This document shows, piece after piece, positions 14,001 to 26,000 of a DNA stretch of 64,000 nt (within the stretch, counting starts at the first letter, position 1; each line of letters opens with the position of its first letter). A program made the position numbers and the translations under genes. Under the pieces are notes generated by a model. That model was not told the origin of the DNA, searched no databases, and saw nothing but the letters and a program-made list of their open reading frames with translations. This stretch comes from Mytilus edulis (lineage: Eukaryota; Mollusca; Bivalvia; Mytilida; Mytilidae): the NCBI RefSeq assembly GCF_963676685.1, contig NC_092349.1, forward strand, positions 78,566,604 through 78,630,603, given 5' to 3'.

Positions 14001-17000
14001 CATTAGTTTGATAAGTATATCATTAGATGTTAGACGTTGATCGCAATTAATTCTGTTACATAAAGTTTAAAACAGTTATCGACGGTACCAGGATTATAAT
14101 TTAGTACGCCAGACGCTAAATGATAAAGTTTGTTATTTTTTTTCTCATCTTAAGGTGGTATAGGTGTCTTCCTCCATTTTGGATTGTAAAATACAAAGAA
14201 CCAAAGGTCCATATTTTCTATCAAGTTAGCAAAATTTAATGCAGGAATGCAGATATTTAATGTGAATTTTCTTTTAAATGAACTAATTTATAACAATTTA
14301 ACTTATAAATATTAATATTTTAAAATGTTGATTATTTTTGGTTGTCTAAAAAAAAATTGGGCATTTTAAGGCGAGGTAACTCTAAAACAGCGCATTTTCT
14401 GAAGGATTCTTCATGGAATTTTGTATTTTAGCCGGAATAACGTACGGTGACCCTATCGTTTCTTTTGATATTCTCATATCATTGTCTGAAAGCTATCTTT
14501 TCGTTAAGTATTTAACAATTCTATCAACTTGTTCAGTTTGTAATCACAAAATGGTGTTTTTTCCTGTATAATCTATACAAAATGTGTCATTTTGTCACAT
14601 CCTGTAGCTTTAGAAAATGCGGGGTGACCTATCATTTTTATTATATTTTTCAACATATATCAATAGATACTACGTTTTGGCAAAGTATGAACAAATTCTA
14701 TCATTTTTATGCTAGACTCCCATACCACCTTAATGACATGTTTCACAGCCTTGCATATGTACAGGGTAGTGTAGTTGGTTGCTGTCTGAGTAAGGCCGTG
14801 TTCACATTGACCTAGACTTTGTGTTGTGTTAGTGTAACTCACACGTAAACTAAACACAATTACGTTCCCATTGATAAAACTCAATGTTTACATGTAGTGT
14901 AAATCATGTTTTGTCTGCATGCATTCGATAGTCAATGTAGGCCTTGTGTGGGTCAAATGTACACAAATCTAGGCATTTAGAACATTAATTTTACCATGTA
15001 TTCTCATATATGTTATGATGGTATGATACTAAACCACTCACGGGGAGGATTCTGCCTGATATTCATATGATGAAGACATAATTTTTCAATCAGTTTAATT
15101 GAATTCTGGAGCTGGCATGTCAGTTAACTGCTAGTAGTCTGATGTTATTTATGTATTATTGTCATTTTGTTTATTTTCTTTGGTTACATCTTCTGACAGC
15201 AGACTCGGACTTCTCTTGAACTAAATTTTAATGTGCGTATTGTTATGCGTTTACTTTTCTGCATTGGCTAGAGGTATAGGGGGAGGGTTGAGATCTCACA
15301 AACATGTATAGCCCCGCCGCATTTTTTCGCATGTCCCAAGTCAGGAGCCTCTGGCCTTTGTTAGTCTTGTATTATATTAACTTTTAGTTTCTTGTGTACA
15401 ATTTGGAGTTTAGTATGGCGTTCATTATCACTGAGCTAGTATATATTTGTTTAGGGGCCAGCGGAAGGACACCTCCGGGTGCGGGAATTTCTCGTTGCAT
15501 TGAAGACCTGTTGGTGATCTTCTGCTGTTGTCTGCTCTGTGGTCGGGTTGTTGTCTCTTTGGCACATTCCCCATTTCCATTCTCAATTTTATATTCAAGG
15601 AATAAAATTGATATTTATAACAATTATTAATAAAGTTTTTTATATTTTTCTAAACTTTATATATGAATTTGTTATAAAAAAAAAAACCCTTTAGGTAGCT
15701 TTATTAACCCCTTATCAAGACTCAAAGCATCATCATTATCGAACACATAATTCATTTGAAAAGCAGTGGCGGATCCAGGGGGTGGGTTTCCGGGGGTTGA
15801 AGCCCCCTTTTTTTGACAATCAATGCATTTGAATGGAGACATATAGTTGAAACCCCCATTTTTTAAAAATGGCTGGATCCGCCCCTGAAAAGGTCTTCCC
15901 GAGTCGACTGGACGTACACTGAATTATTTGCCACTGGTCTTTACTTAAACAACAATTCACTCATAAATGCATTACTAAAAAAGTGTGAGGTAAATTGTAT
16001 TGTTTGTCTAGTATCTCAGATCCGAGAAATAAAAAAAAACATTACCCTCTCCTTTTGCTAAATACTCCTTAGAGAAGAACGTTTTTTTTATGCTAACAAT
16101 CAAATTGTTTTTTAAAACTTATCACTATAATGAATTGGGGAACTTCGGATTAAGATTTTTTTTTCATCTGTATAACCAGAATTTTTTTTTTTTATCAAAT
16201 TGGGGGTCAGAATATTTTTCAAGGAAAAATCCATTCCACAGCTACCCCCCCCCCCCCCCCCACCCCGCACCCATTTTGTTACGTCAAATGATCTATCCCT
16301 AACTGCTAGAAAAGTTGTCCGAAAAAAATTTGCATTCAGTTTTAAGTAATGAACATTTAAATGTCATACAGATTAAAAATGTGAACAAATCTTATGTACA
16401 TGTAGTTAAACAAGGTGTATAGATGTGAACAAATTTAATGCGAAACCAGTGTACATTACATTAAACTAATTGTAAACAAGTTTACTGTACATGGCGTTTG
16501 GTGTGAACATGGCCTAATTGTGATCAGTTTATCTGTGAATTACACTAACACAACACCGAGTTTAGGTCAATGGGAACACGGCCTAACTTTTCATAATTAA
16601 ATATAGCACACATTGTACGTCTTAATGTGTGCCATTTGTATTTTATTAAGCATGAAGTGAGTTCCATTTACAAATTAACTAATATGTTAATTGGTATTTT
16701 TAGTTTGTAACATGGTGTCAAAGTAGATCTATTATAAGCGTTATACAATTATTTTAAATTACATACGTTGCATATAGTGGTAGTATGCTGCGCTGTGTCC
16801 TCAATCTGTGAAAACAAAATTTATTGATTTTCAAAACACATTATATTTATAAAAGAAATAGTATACCTGGTTCATGAACGAGATGGCTCCTTGTTACAAA
16901 ACATATGTGTCACAGATGACAGCAAACATGTTCTTATCATTATAACGGTAATCCCGTCTTCTCTTTCTTGATTGTGACATCACTTTATAAGACTTAACTC

Positions 17001-20000
17001 CGCATTTGTAGTAACCATGAACATGCGTAACTACTGAAGTATGGAATACTAACCATTTTGGTGTACCTTAGGCCTTGTTCACACCAAACGCCGTGTACAT
17101 TAAACATGTTTACATTTGGTTTAATGTAATGTACACTAGTTTTACATTAAATTTGTTCACATCTATACACCTTGTTTAGCTACCTGTACATAACATTTGT
17201 TCACACTTGTAAACTATATGTCATTTAAATGATCATTACGTAAAACCGAATTCAAATTTTGAAACAACCTTTCTAGCAGTTAGGGAACGACCATTTGATT
17301 TTATAAAAGGGGGATTTTTCCACAATTTGATTAAAAAAAAACCATCGGGTCATTCAGATGACTAGAATGAACAAATATTCTGAATCCAAAGTTTCCCCAT
17401 ACATTATAGTGTTAAATATTGAATGGCACCATCGAAAAAAAACAAGCTAATTATAAACTTTTGCGCTAGAAAAATTCTGACTTAGACCCCCACCCTTTTT
17501 TTAAGTAAAGCTCCTTTAAGAAAGTCATTTTGGATGATTTGCAGTAGTTTAAAGATGTCTCGACTACGCATTTAAGACGTAGGCACGCAATCGGCGTGTT
17601 TACAGTCGAAGAAAAAGAATTGCGGTGTTAAGGATCACTACATTCTATCTTTTCTGTTTGTTTCAAATGGTAATTTTTAACCAAGGAGTATTTGGCCAAG
17701 GGAGGGGGGAATGTTTTTTTTTATTTCTAATTGCATTTTAACGGATCTGAGATACTACACAAACAAACAATTAACCTCACCCTTTTTTCAGTAATGCATT
17801 TAAGTGTGAATCGTTGTTTGAGTATAAAGACCAGTGGTAAATATTTCTGTCAGGGTGTACGTCCAATCGATTCGGGAAGACCTTTTCAAATAAATTATGT
17901 GTTCGGTAATGATGATGGATAAGTCTTGATTAGGGGTTAATAAGGCCACGTAAAGTTTTTTAATAACAAATAAATATATCAAGTTTAGTCAAATATTTCT
18001 GTAAAGAACTTTATTAATAAGTGTTATAAGTATCAATTTATTAGAAAAATAGTTTCTTTTTATACATGGGGCAATTAAAGTTCTGAATACCTACTTTTGT
18101 GTACACTTAACCTACACATGGCTTACATCGACTATCGAATGCATGTAGACAAAACATGATTTAAACTACATGTATACATTGAGTTTTATCAATGGGAACG
18201 CAATTATGTTTAGTTTATGTGTGAGTTACACTAACACCACACCGAGTGTAGGTCAATGTGAACACGGCCTCAGATAACTACAAGTTTATGATGGATCTAT
18301 TCGTTCTGTCTTTAGGTTTAAAGCATTTTCCTTTTGTCTTTTCGTAGTCTTAGAAATTTATCCTGTTGTACTTACTTTAAATAAAGCTAATACTAACAAT
18401 GACCACTGCCCTTTCCTCGATCTTGATATCTATATCACAAACGGAAAGCTAAATACTAAAATTTATGATAAAAGAGATGATTTGTCATTTCCTATCGTTA
18501 ATTATCCATTTTTAGATGGTGGCGTTCCCTTGTCACCATCTTACGGTGTTTATATATCTCAACTTGTACGATTCGCTCGTGTATGTAACAATGTTTTAGA
18601 TTTTAACGAGAGAATTTATGTATTACTGAAAAATTATTACACCAGGGTTTTCGATCTCACAAACTAGTCAAAACATTTACTAAATTTTATCATCGGTATA
18701 AGGACATCATTCGTAAATATAGCTCAACATGCAGACTTCTTATACGTTCAGGTATTTCACATCCAATTTTTTATGGAAATATTCTTTATAAAGCACAAAG
18801 GTGTCAGTATTCACCTCAAAAACTAACAAAACCTTTGAATAGACTTATTAAGAAGGGATATAGTTACGATACTGTTGTCAGGTCATTAAAGATTGCATAT
18901 TTTGGCGTTAATATTGATTCACTTATAGGGTCTTTGCATCAGAACTAAACACATTTATTCAAAAACCAGTTGTTGGCATGACACGGGTTATGTGCTTCTC
19001 ATATATGTTATGATGGTATGATACTAAACCCCTAACGGGAAGGATTGTGCCTGTTGTTCATATGATGAAATCATAATCTTTCAGTCAGTTTAATTGAAGT
19101 CTGGAGCTGTCATGTCAGCTAACTGCTAGTAGTTTGATGTTATTTATGTATGATTGTCATATTGCTTATTTTCTTTCGTTACATCTTCTGACATCAGACT
19201 CGGACTTCTCTTGAACGGAATTTTTAATGTGCGTATTGTTATGCGTTTACTTTTCTTCATTGGCTAGAGGTATAGGAGAGGGTTGAGATCTCACAAACAT
19301 GTTTAACCCCGCCGCATTTTTTGCGACTGTCCAAAGTCAGGAGCCTCTGGCCTTTGTTAGTCTTGTATTATTTTAATTTTAGTTTTTTGTTTACAATTGG
19401 AAATTAGTATGGCGTTCATTATCACTGAACTAGTATATATTTGTTTAGGGGCCAGCTGAAGGACGCCTCCGGGTGCGGGAATTTCTCGCTACATTGAAGA
19501 CCTGTTGGTGACCTTCTGCTGTTGTTTTTTTCTATAGTCGGGTTGTTGTCTCTTTGGCACATTCCCCATTTCCATTCTCAAATTTTTTTCGTCTTTATAA
19601 AGCATTCGAATATCACAAATATTTAATTGTATGTCTACATTTTGTTGGCAAAACGTAATTAATGTAAAAATTAAAAGTCTGATCAAGGTTAAGATCGACA
19701 ATTTAATGTTTCTCGCTGAGCGTTTCTGGTGAAGGAAAATCACGAAAAGTGCTTCAAAATCATGCAATAAATAACCTTCTTTGAATTTATTCATGAAAAG
19801 GCATCCGCATAACTTATATTGAAACCAGCGTATCAAATGATATTAAGTAACAGCTTAATTTACAAATATATGTAAAAACTTTAGATGGGAATTCAGCTTT
19901 TTTATAAATTTAACTTCAATAAAGTGGTATTTCATTACGTGTATATTCAAGTAACGTCTTTTCTAGCAAATAAGGGTGAGGCGCAATATGTGCCTTCATT

Positions 20001-23000
20001 AATACAACCAATCACTTACGTTCCGTTGTCCATTATAAAACTTGGCGTTCCTCTATACCTATCAAAACATAATACCATATGCGTCTAATTGCTTCAATAT
20101 AAGAAAGTATTTCATATATATGTGCTAAATTATATTTATTACTTGTAAAGACATGTACTTAAATTGTCACAAATGTCATAGTTATGACGAAAAGTTAAGG
20201 TGCGTACAGTGCGAGTTATAAAGTTTTCATGCATTTAGTTTTGATGTTATATTTGTTATTCTCATTGGATTTTGTATAATGCTTAGTTCGTGTCCGTGTG
20301 TGTTACATTTTAATGTTGTGTCGTTGTTCTCTTATATTTAATGCGTTTCCCTCAGTTTTAGTTTGCAACACTGATTTGTTTTTTTCTATCGATTTATGAG
20401 TTTTGAACAGCGGTATACTACTGTTGCCTTTATTTTATACCTCCATAATGTGTTTTTGATGTTCGGTGTGGGTGGGGACTCTTCAGACCGTACTTTGTCA
20501 TATAATGGTTAATTTGACTAACTGTGACTTGGATGGAGAGTTGTCGCATTAGCACTCATACAACATCTTCTTATATCTATTTACCTGTTCATTCATATGG
20601 CATTGTATTTGAACTAACAACAATTAATATTGCCCATTGCTTATCGATTTCTAGTTTGCTCTATTCCTTATTTGGTCTCCCACTTTATATGTTTAATATT
20701 ATCAAAGTCTGACCAATTTACGGATGTACTTTGGTGAGGTTTAGGATTTTTTAACAGATGTTTGGACTCTTTGGATATTTTCATTCCAATACAAGGCAAA
20801 TCATTTGCCCGATAACCCCCATTTATTTTCTTTTCATATAAGACCTCTTTGTCTCATAAGCGATTATTTGTCAAAATTTAAGCAAACACTAGATTTATTT
20901 TCTTTCAATTTGAAACCCAAGTAATACAAATGCAAATATAAGGTCCGAAATTATAAATATCAAGTACATTTGTACCCCGAAATGAAGTCAAACCTATAAA
21001 TATTTTAAGCTTATTCACTTTTTACTTAAGGTATGAATCAAGATTTTTTTTAATTCACATTATAAAATCAAGAATGGAAATGAGCAATGCGTCAAAGAGA
21101 CAACACATCCTCAAGCTAAACTTTTGAGTATCATAGTAAGAAAGTAAAACCATAATCTTAATACATAGTGAAACAATTTCTAATTCTAAATTACAATTTA
21201 GTAAACGCTAAAAGGAGTAGGTCCGGTAAGGGCCGATTTTGGCCTCAAATTTCAGGTTCATCTAACGAAAGATTTTGAACACTTTTTAAACACTTGAGTG
21301 TCTATTATAATTTATTCAATTTGTTTATGTGAAAGATTTTAACTGATTAAGTCATTAAAAACGTTCCGATTCAAGCTTAAATATGAAAAATCTATCAAAT
21401 ATGCAAAAAAAACGTCACTTTTTAGATGGTTTTTGTCAAAAATGAAAGTGGCCGCATCCGTGTTCACCCCAAACCTTTATATATGTAATGTATTATAATC
21501 AAATACAACTTATATTTCAATATTTTGAATGAACACGAATGCGGCCACAGTAATTTAAGACGGAAACCGTCTAAGATTAAACTAAAATGCTAAAATTGTG
21601 AAGATTTCAGTAATTTAGCATGACTTAATGATGTTAGTACCCGATATATGTGCATTGTATAGTCAAAAACAGTCCATATTTGTGTAGCAGGAGCATTCGT
21701 CTTTCCAATAAATAGCTAAAAGATTACATTTTTACAACTTTGTAAAACTGCTATATTTTGGGGCAAAAAAAAAGGGTCTTATCTAATCTACTCCTTTATG
21801 TTTATAATATATATATACAGAAATATCCCATTAAAATTAGTTGAACTGTGTCCTATTCCCGATTGTGAAGTAATGCAAATTCTAGACAATTGTCCTATTC
21901 TCGATTGTGATACTTTGCTTGAATGTGCATCTGTATAGCGGGTGATGCATGCCCAGTAGGTAGAGAAGCTTAACATGTCGACGCACCATATAGGGTTTCA
22001 TTTGAGTTATCCAAGTGTTCCCAAATTAAGGCTTTTGATGTGAGACCAACCGAATGCTTTCTTTAGAATATATTTTTTTTTTTGCAACTTAATTACTTAC
22101 GTTCCGTTACCCAATATAACACTTTGTGTCCCGATCCTAGTAATGAATAATTCATAATTAGTCATATTGCATCACTAAAAAGGAATAATTTACAAAGTTA
22201 TGACGGAACTGTCTGACTTCAATTAGCCAGGAAACCCATTGCAATTTTGTAGTCCTAACCTTAAACAAACAGCAAAATAAACATAAGACCATTTCATAAT
22301 TCATTAGGTAGATTTGTAGTTTATGTAAACAGATTGTTCGCGCAGATCAGTTGTGGGCCTTTTTGCATACACCATTGATCAAACGAATTAAAATTGTGTT
22401 GCTGAATTGATTTCACGGATGATTGATACTGATGGCCCCTATATCATATTTACATTGTGTATCGAATGCTTCAGATCTCACGAATAATTTACTAAACATG
22501 CGTAAAGCAATCATAACGTCGGAGTTCTATATGTTTGTTAATTTATTTTTCACTATTATTCGACTGCAAGGCGAAAAATGTCTATCATTGGCTGTTGATA
22601 TAAAAATATTACGTTGAGCATGTTGAGAAAATGGTTTAAGCGCACTTTAAATATTTTTGTTATACAATTTTGAATGCTGTAAAATGTTTAAAAATAATTC
22701 TGATACTACATTATAATCCTATAGAAAACAAGAAGGCGACATAATGAGGTGTGACTATGGCATATAAATAAAATGTAGATAGGTATATTTGTTTGATAAC
22801 AATAAATCTATGAATAAACAACGATCAAATCTCTATATGTAGACATATATACATGTATATGATATCAGAAGAGTTATAACAGGAATATAATCATTCAAAA
22901 TTGATTTAGATGGTTTATTTTTTGTTCAACAAAAATACAAGATAACAGATTATTGAATTTCATAAAAAAAAAGAAGGAAAATTAGTGGTAAGAATCAACC

Positions 23001-26000
23001 TCGGAATAGCGGATTCAGTGATTTTGTATATTTCTTTTCATGAAATTATCAACTTATTTATAAGAAGTAAGTAGACAGTCAAAAAGCTGCAGATCGTTCT
23101 TTTAATGAAGTAGTTAAACTTGTCATATGATGAAATTTCTTTATTTCTTTTGTTTAACTTTTTTTATATTTTGATGGCGTTGTCAGATGTTTCCGACTTG
23201 GTATAATAATTTGATATTTGATCTTGTAATATGTATTTGCAACACTTTATATTGTATGCTGATAATTTGAATTCTATTCGTACATGGTTTCTGTGGCAAA
23301 AAGGAACGACCAAGTTATCACATATTAGTTCGATATCAAACATGAGTGTTAGAAAGTTAAATTTGTAGAACTAAATAACGGACTTAGAAGAAGCCTTTTC
23401 AAACAAAAATGGTGGGTTGATTCACATTGATTTTGATATCTCTAAAACAAATACCTATTCGTAACAGCATTGTAATGAACAGTAGCATATAGACATTAAA
23501 ATGGACTTAAGTTATTTTTAGATTAAATTACTTACGTTAAATTATCCATCATTTCCTGTTGTTGATCTCTTATTTTCCTAAAAGTAAGGATATTGCATGT
23601 AATTATTTAACGTTGTGATTTGATCGTCAATAATGAGTCTTTCATATTGAAACTAATGTTTAACTTATACAATTTTAATTCTGGTATATATGATGAGTCT
23701 ATTTTTATGCAACTGTTGATGGAGGTTCTAGACGGGTTCACCAGCCCAGTAGTCAGCACTTCTGTGTGTTGTCACAAATGATCATTGATATTGTCAAAAT
23801 TGTACATCATCTGTTTACAACACTTTGAATTTTAAAAATACTAAGGATTTTTTACCTAAGTCATAGATAACCTTAGCTTTATCAGGAAAAACCTTCCAGT
23901 AAAGTTGTCGATGGTCTATTACTAGGTTCTTTATTTTGCCTTTTTATAATGTTTTGATTTGTGCATCATTGTCTTTTGTAGGCCGGACGCGCGTCTGTCG
24001 TGCACATTTAGAATTCTGTTATCTATGATTTTTATAACATGAAATATTGCTTTATTCTTGTATAAGATAAAAAAAAAAAAAAAAAAAGCTTTAAAAGTAA
24101 CTGTTTAACTGACCTAGTTCCATCTAATAAAGATTTAGTATTGATAAACATATATTATTTCAGTTTAGTGAAATGGTTGGAACCTGTTTAACCGTGTAAA
24201 TCTGCTGCATGCGTATTCACCTGACCTACGTACATAGCCTGATGTTTAGTGGTTGTCGTTTGTTGGTGTGGTTCATAAGTGGTTCTCGTTTTTCGTTCTT
24301 TTTTCATAAAAATTAGACAGTTGGTTTTCGTGTTTGAATTATTTTACAGTAGTCATTTATGGGGTTCTTTATATCTTAGCATTCGGTGTGAGCCAAGATT
24401 CCGTATTCCCAATATACCAACTGTACCTGCATATGGGATATACATGTCCCAACTTATTCGGTATTCAAGAGCATGCAGCAACTACTCAGACTTTGTTAAA
24501 CGTCACCGGTGTTTGAGTAGAAAGTTTATGAATCAGGGGTATGATTAAGAACGTCTCGTTCTTTTTGTAAAAAAGTTCATAGGAAGGTAGCAAGACCATG
24601 ATGATACGTTTCCGTATCAACTTCACAAACCATATACGATTGTCTTGTAGTATAGATTCTGGATACTATGACTATGACTTTTACTGTTTAGTCGATTCTG
24701 GTGTAATCAATTTGATTTGGCTATGTACTTATACATCTCGTTATTGTGTAATTGTACGTTTACGTTTCTTTTCTCTTAAACGACATGGCTCTATACTTAT
24801 ACACCCCGTCATTATGTTATTGTTTTAGTATATTATTTGTGTTCTTGTCTTTCATTTTTGATAAAATGCTTTGTATATATGACTTTTTGTCTTATTTTTT
24901 ATACATAAGACTACGTACTCTGTACTTGCATATCCCCTCTTTGTATTTGTGACATGGTAAATGTTTGTTTACATAATTTTTTTTTATTGTGATTTAGTAA
25001 ATAACACAATGTTGATTGCTGTATTCATATTGTTGACATATTTACCTATTATGTCTGTCTGTTTTATTTCAACATCGTTGTCGATATAATGGAATTTTAT
25101 GCGAGGTAAAATGTTTAGCTAGATATATAGCCAGGTTTAATCCAAATAAGAAAATACCTGTACCAAGTCAGGAATATGACGGAATAACGTTGAACTCCAA
25201 ATGCAGATGCGGAAATAGAAATGCGTCTTCTGACATTTATGCATCACACGTCGTGACAATTCATACTCAAATATTATGACACGATCAAAAATGAAATAAT
25301 AGGAGAATTAACAGATTAGACGAGTATTCTTGTATTCAAAGACATGAAAACGTTTGAGAGCAAACACACTTACATATGTGCATAGCAAGCAATGTATGAT
25401 TGTAACCATAAAACTTGAGAAAAAAACAATTTCAGTCGATGTTCATTAAAGATATTTTTTAAAGAAACGTGCTTAAAAAGACTTAACAACTAACCTGTGC
25501 ATCTCATCTTTAATATTCTGTTTTCTTTTTAACCTACAAAAGCTTTTTACATTAGTATTACTATCCTATAGGCGAAATTCTTTGCACACAATAATTTGAA
25601 TCAAATTACAATTTTCTTTGCTGAAAAAAGTCGGAGAAAAAGAATTATACTCAATATAATAGTCTATAACAAAATCTATAAATAAAGCTTGTACAGTTAA
25701 CAGTTTATGATAACGCTTTGACAGTTAACAGTTCTTATCATTAGTAATTGCAATAAGTAAAGAAAAAAGTAATCTACAAGTATTTAACAAGATAATGTTC
25801 CGTCAACATCTGAAAAATGTGATAAGATTGATATATTAAAACCATTTCTTTATGTAGATGCTAGACGTAAAATTTAGATGTATATTTCCCTATAACATTT
25901 GTTGCGATTAATATTACCATGTTAATTGTGCATGTGTTAAGACTAGTATTAATCTGTTAAATGTTCAATGAGTGATATCCCCCGGTTACATAAGTTAAGA

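Larger units (their letters stand above)
14794..16514 (+). mobile_element. Inverted-repeat DNA element, left copy (interrupted)
   Basis: Starts GGCCGTGTTCACATTGACC and ends TTTGGTGTGAACATGGCC, with short terminal inverted repeats and a possible TAA target duplication. The right copy at 17071-18269 is the same sequence in the opposite direction. This copy was later split by a retroelement tail (about 15001-15600) and a small MITE (15763-15888); the right copy lacks both. Confidence 0.75.

Noticed and set aside
18482..18667. Protein-coding gene resembling RT
   Set aside because: A fragment of a 5'-truncated retroelement with a frameshift; annotated as mobile element.
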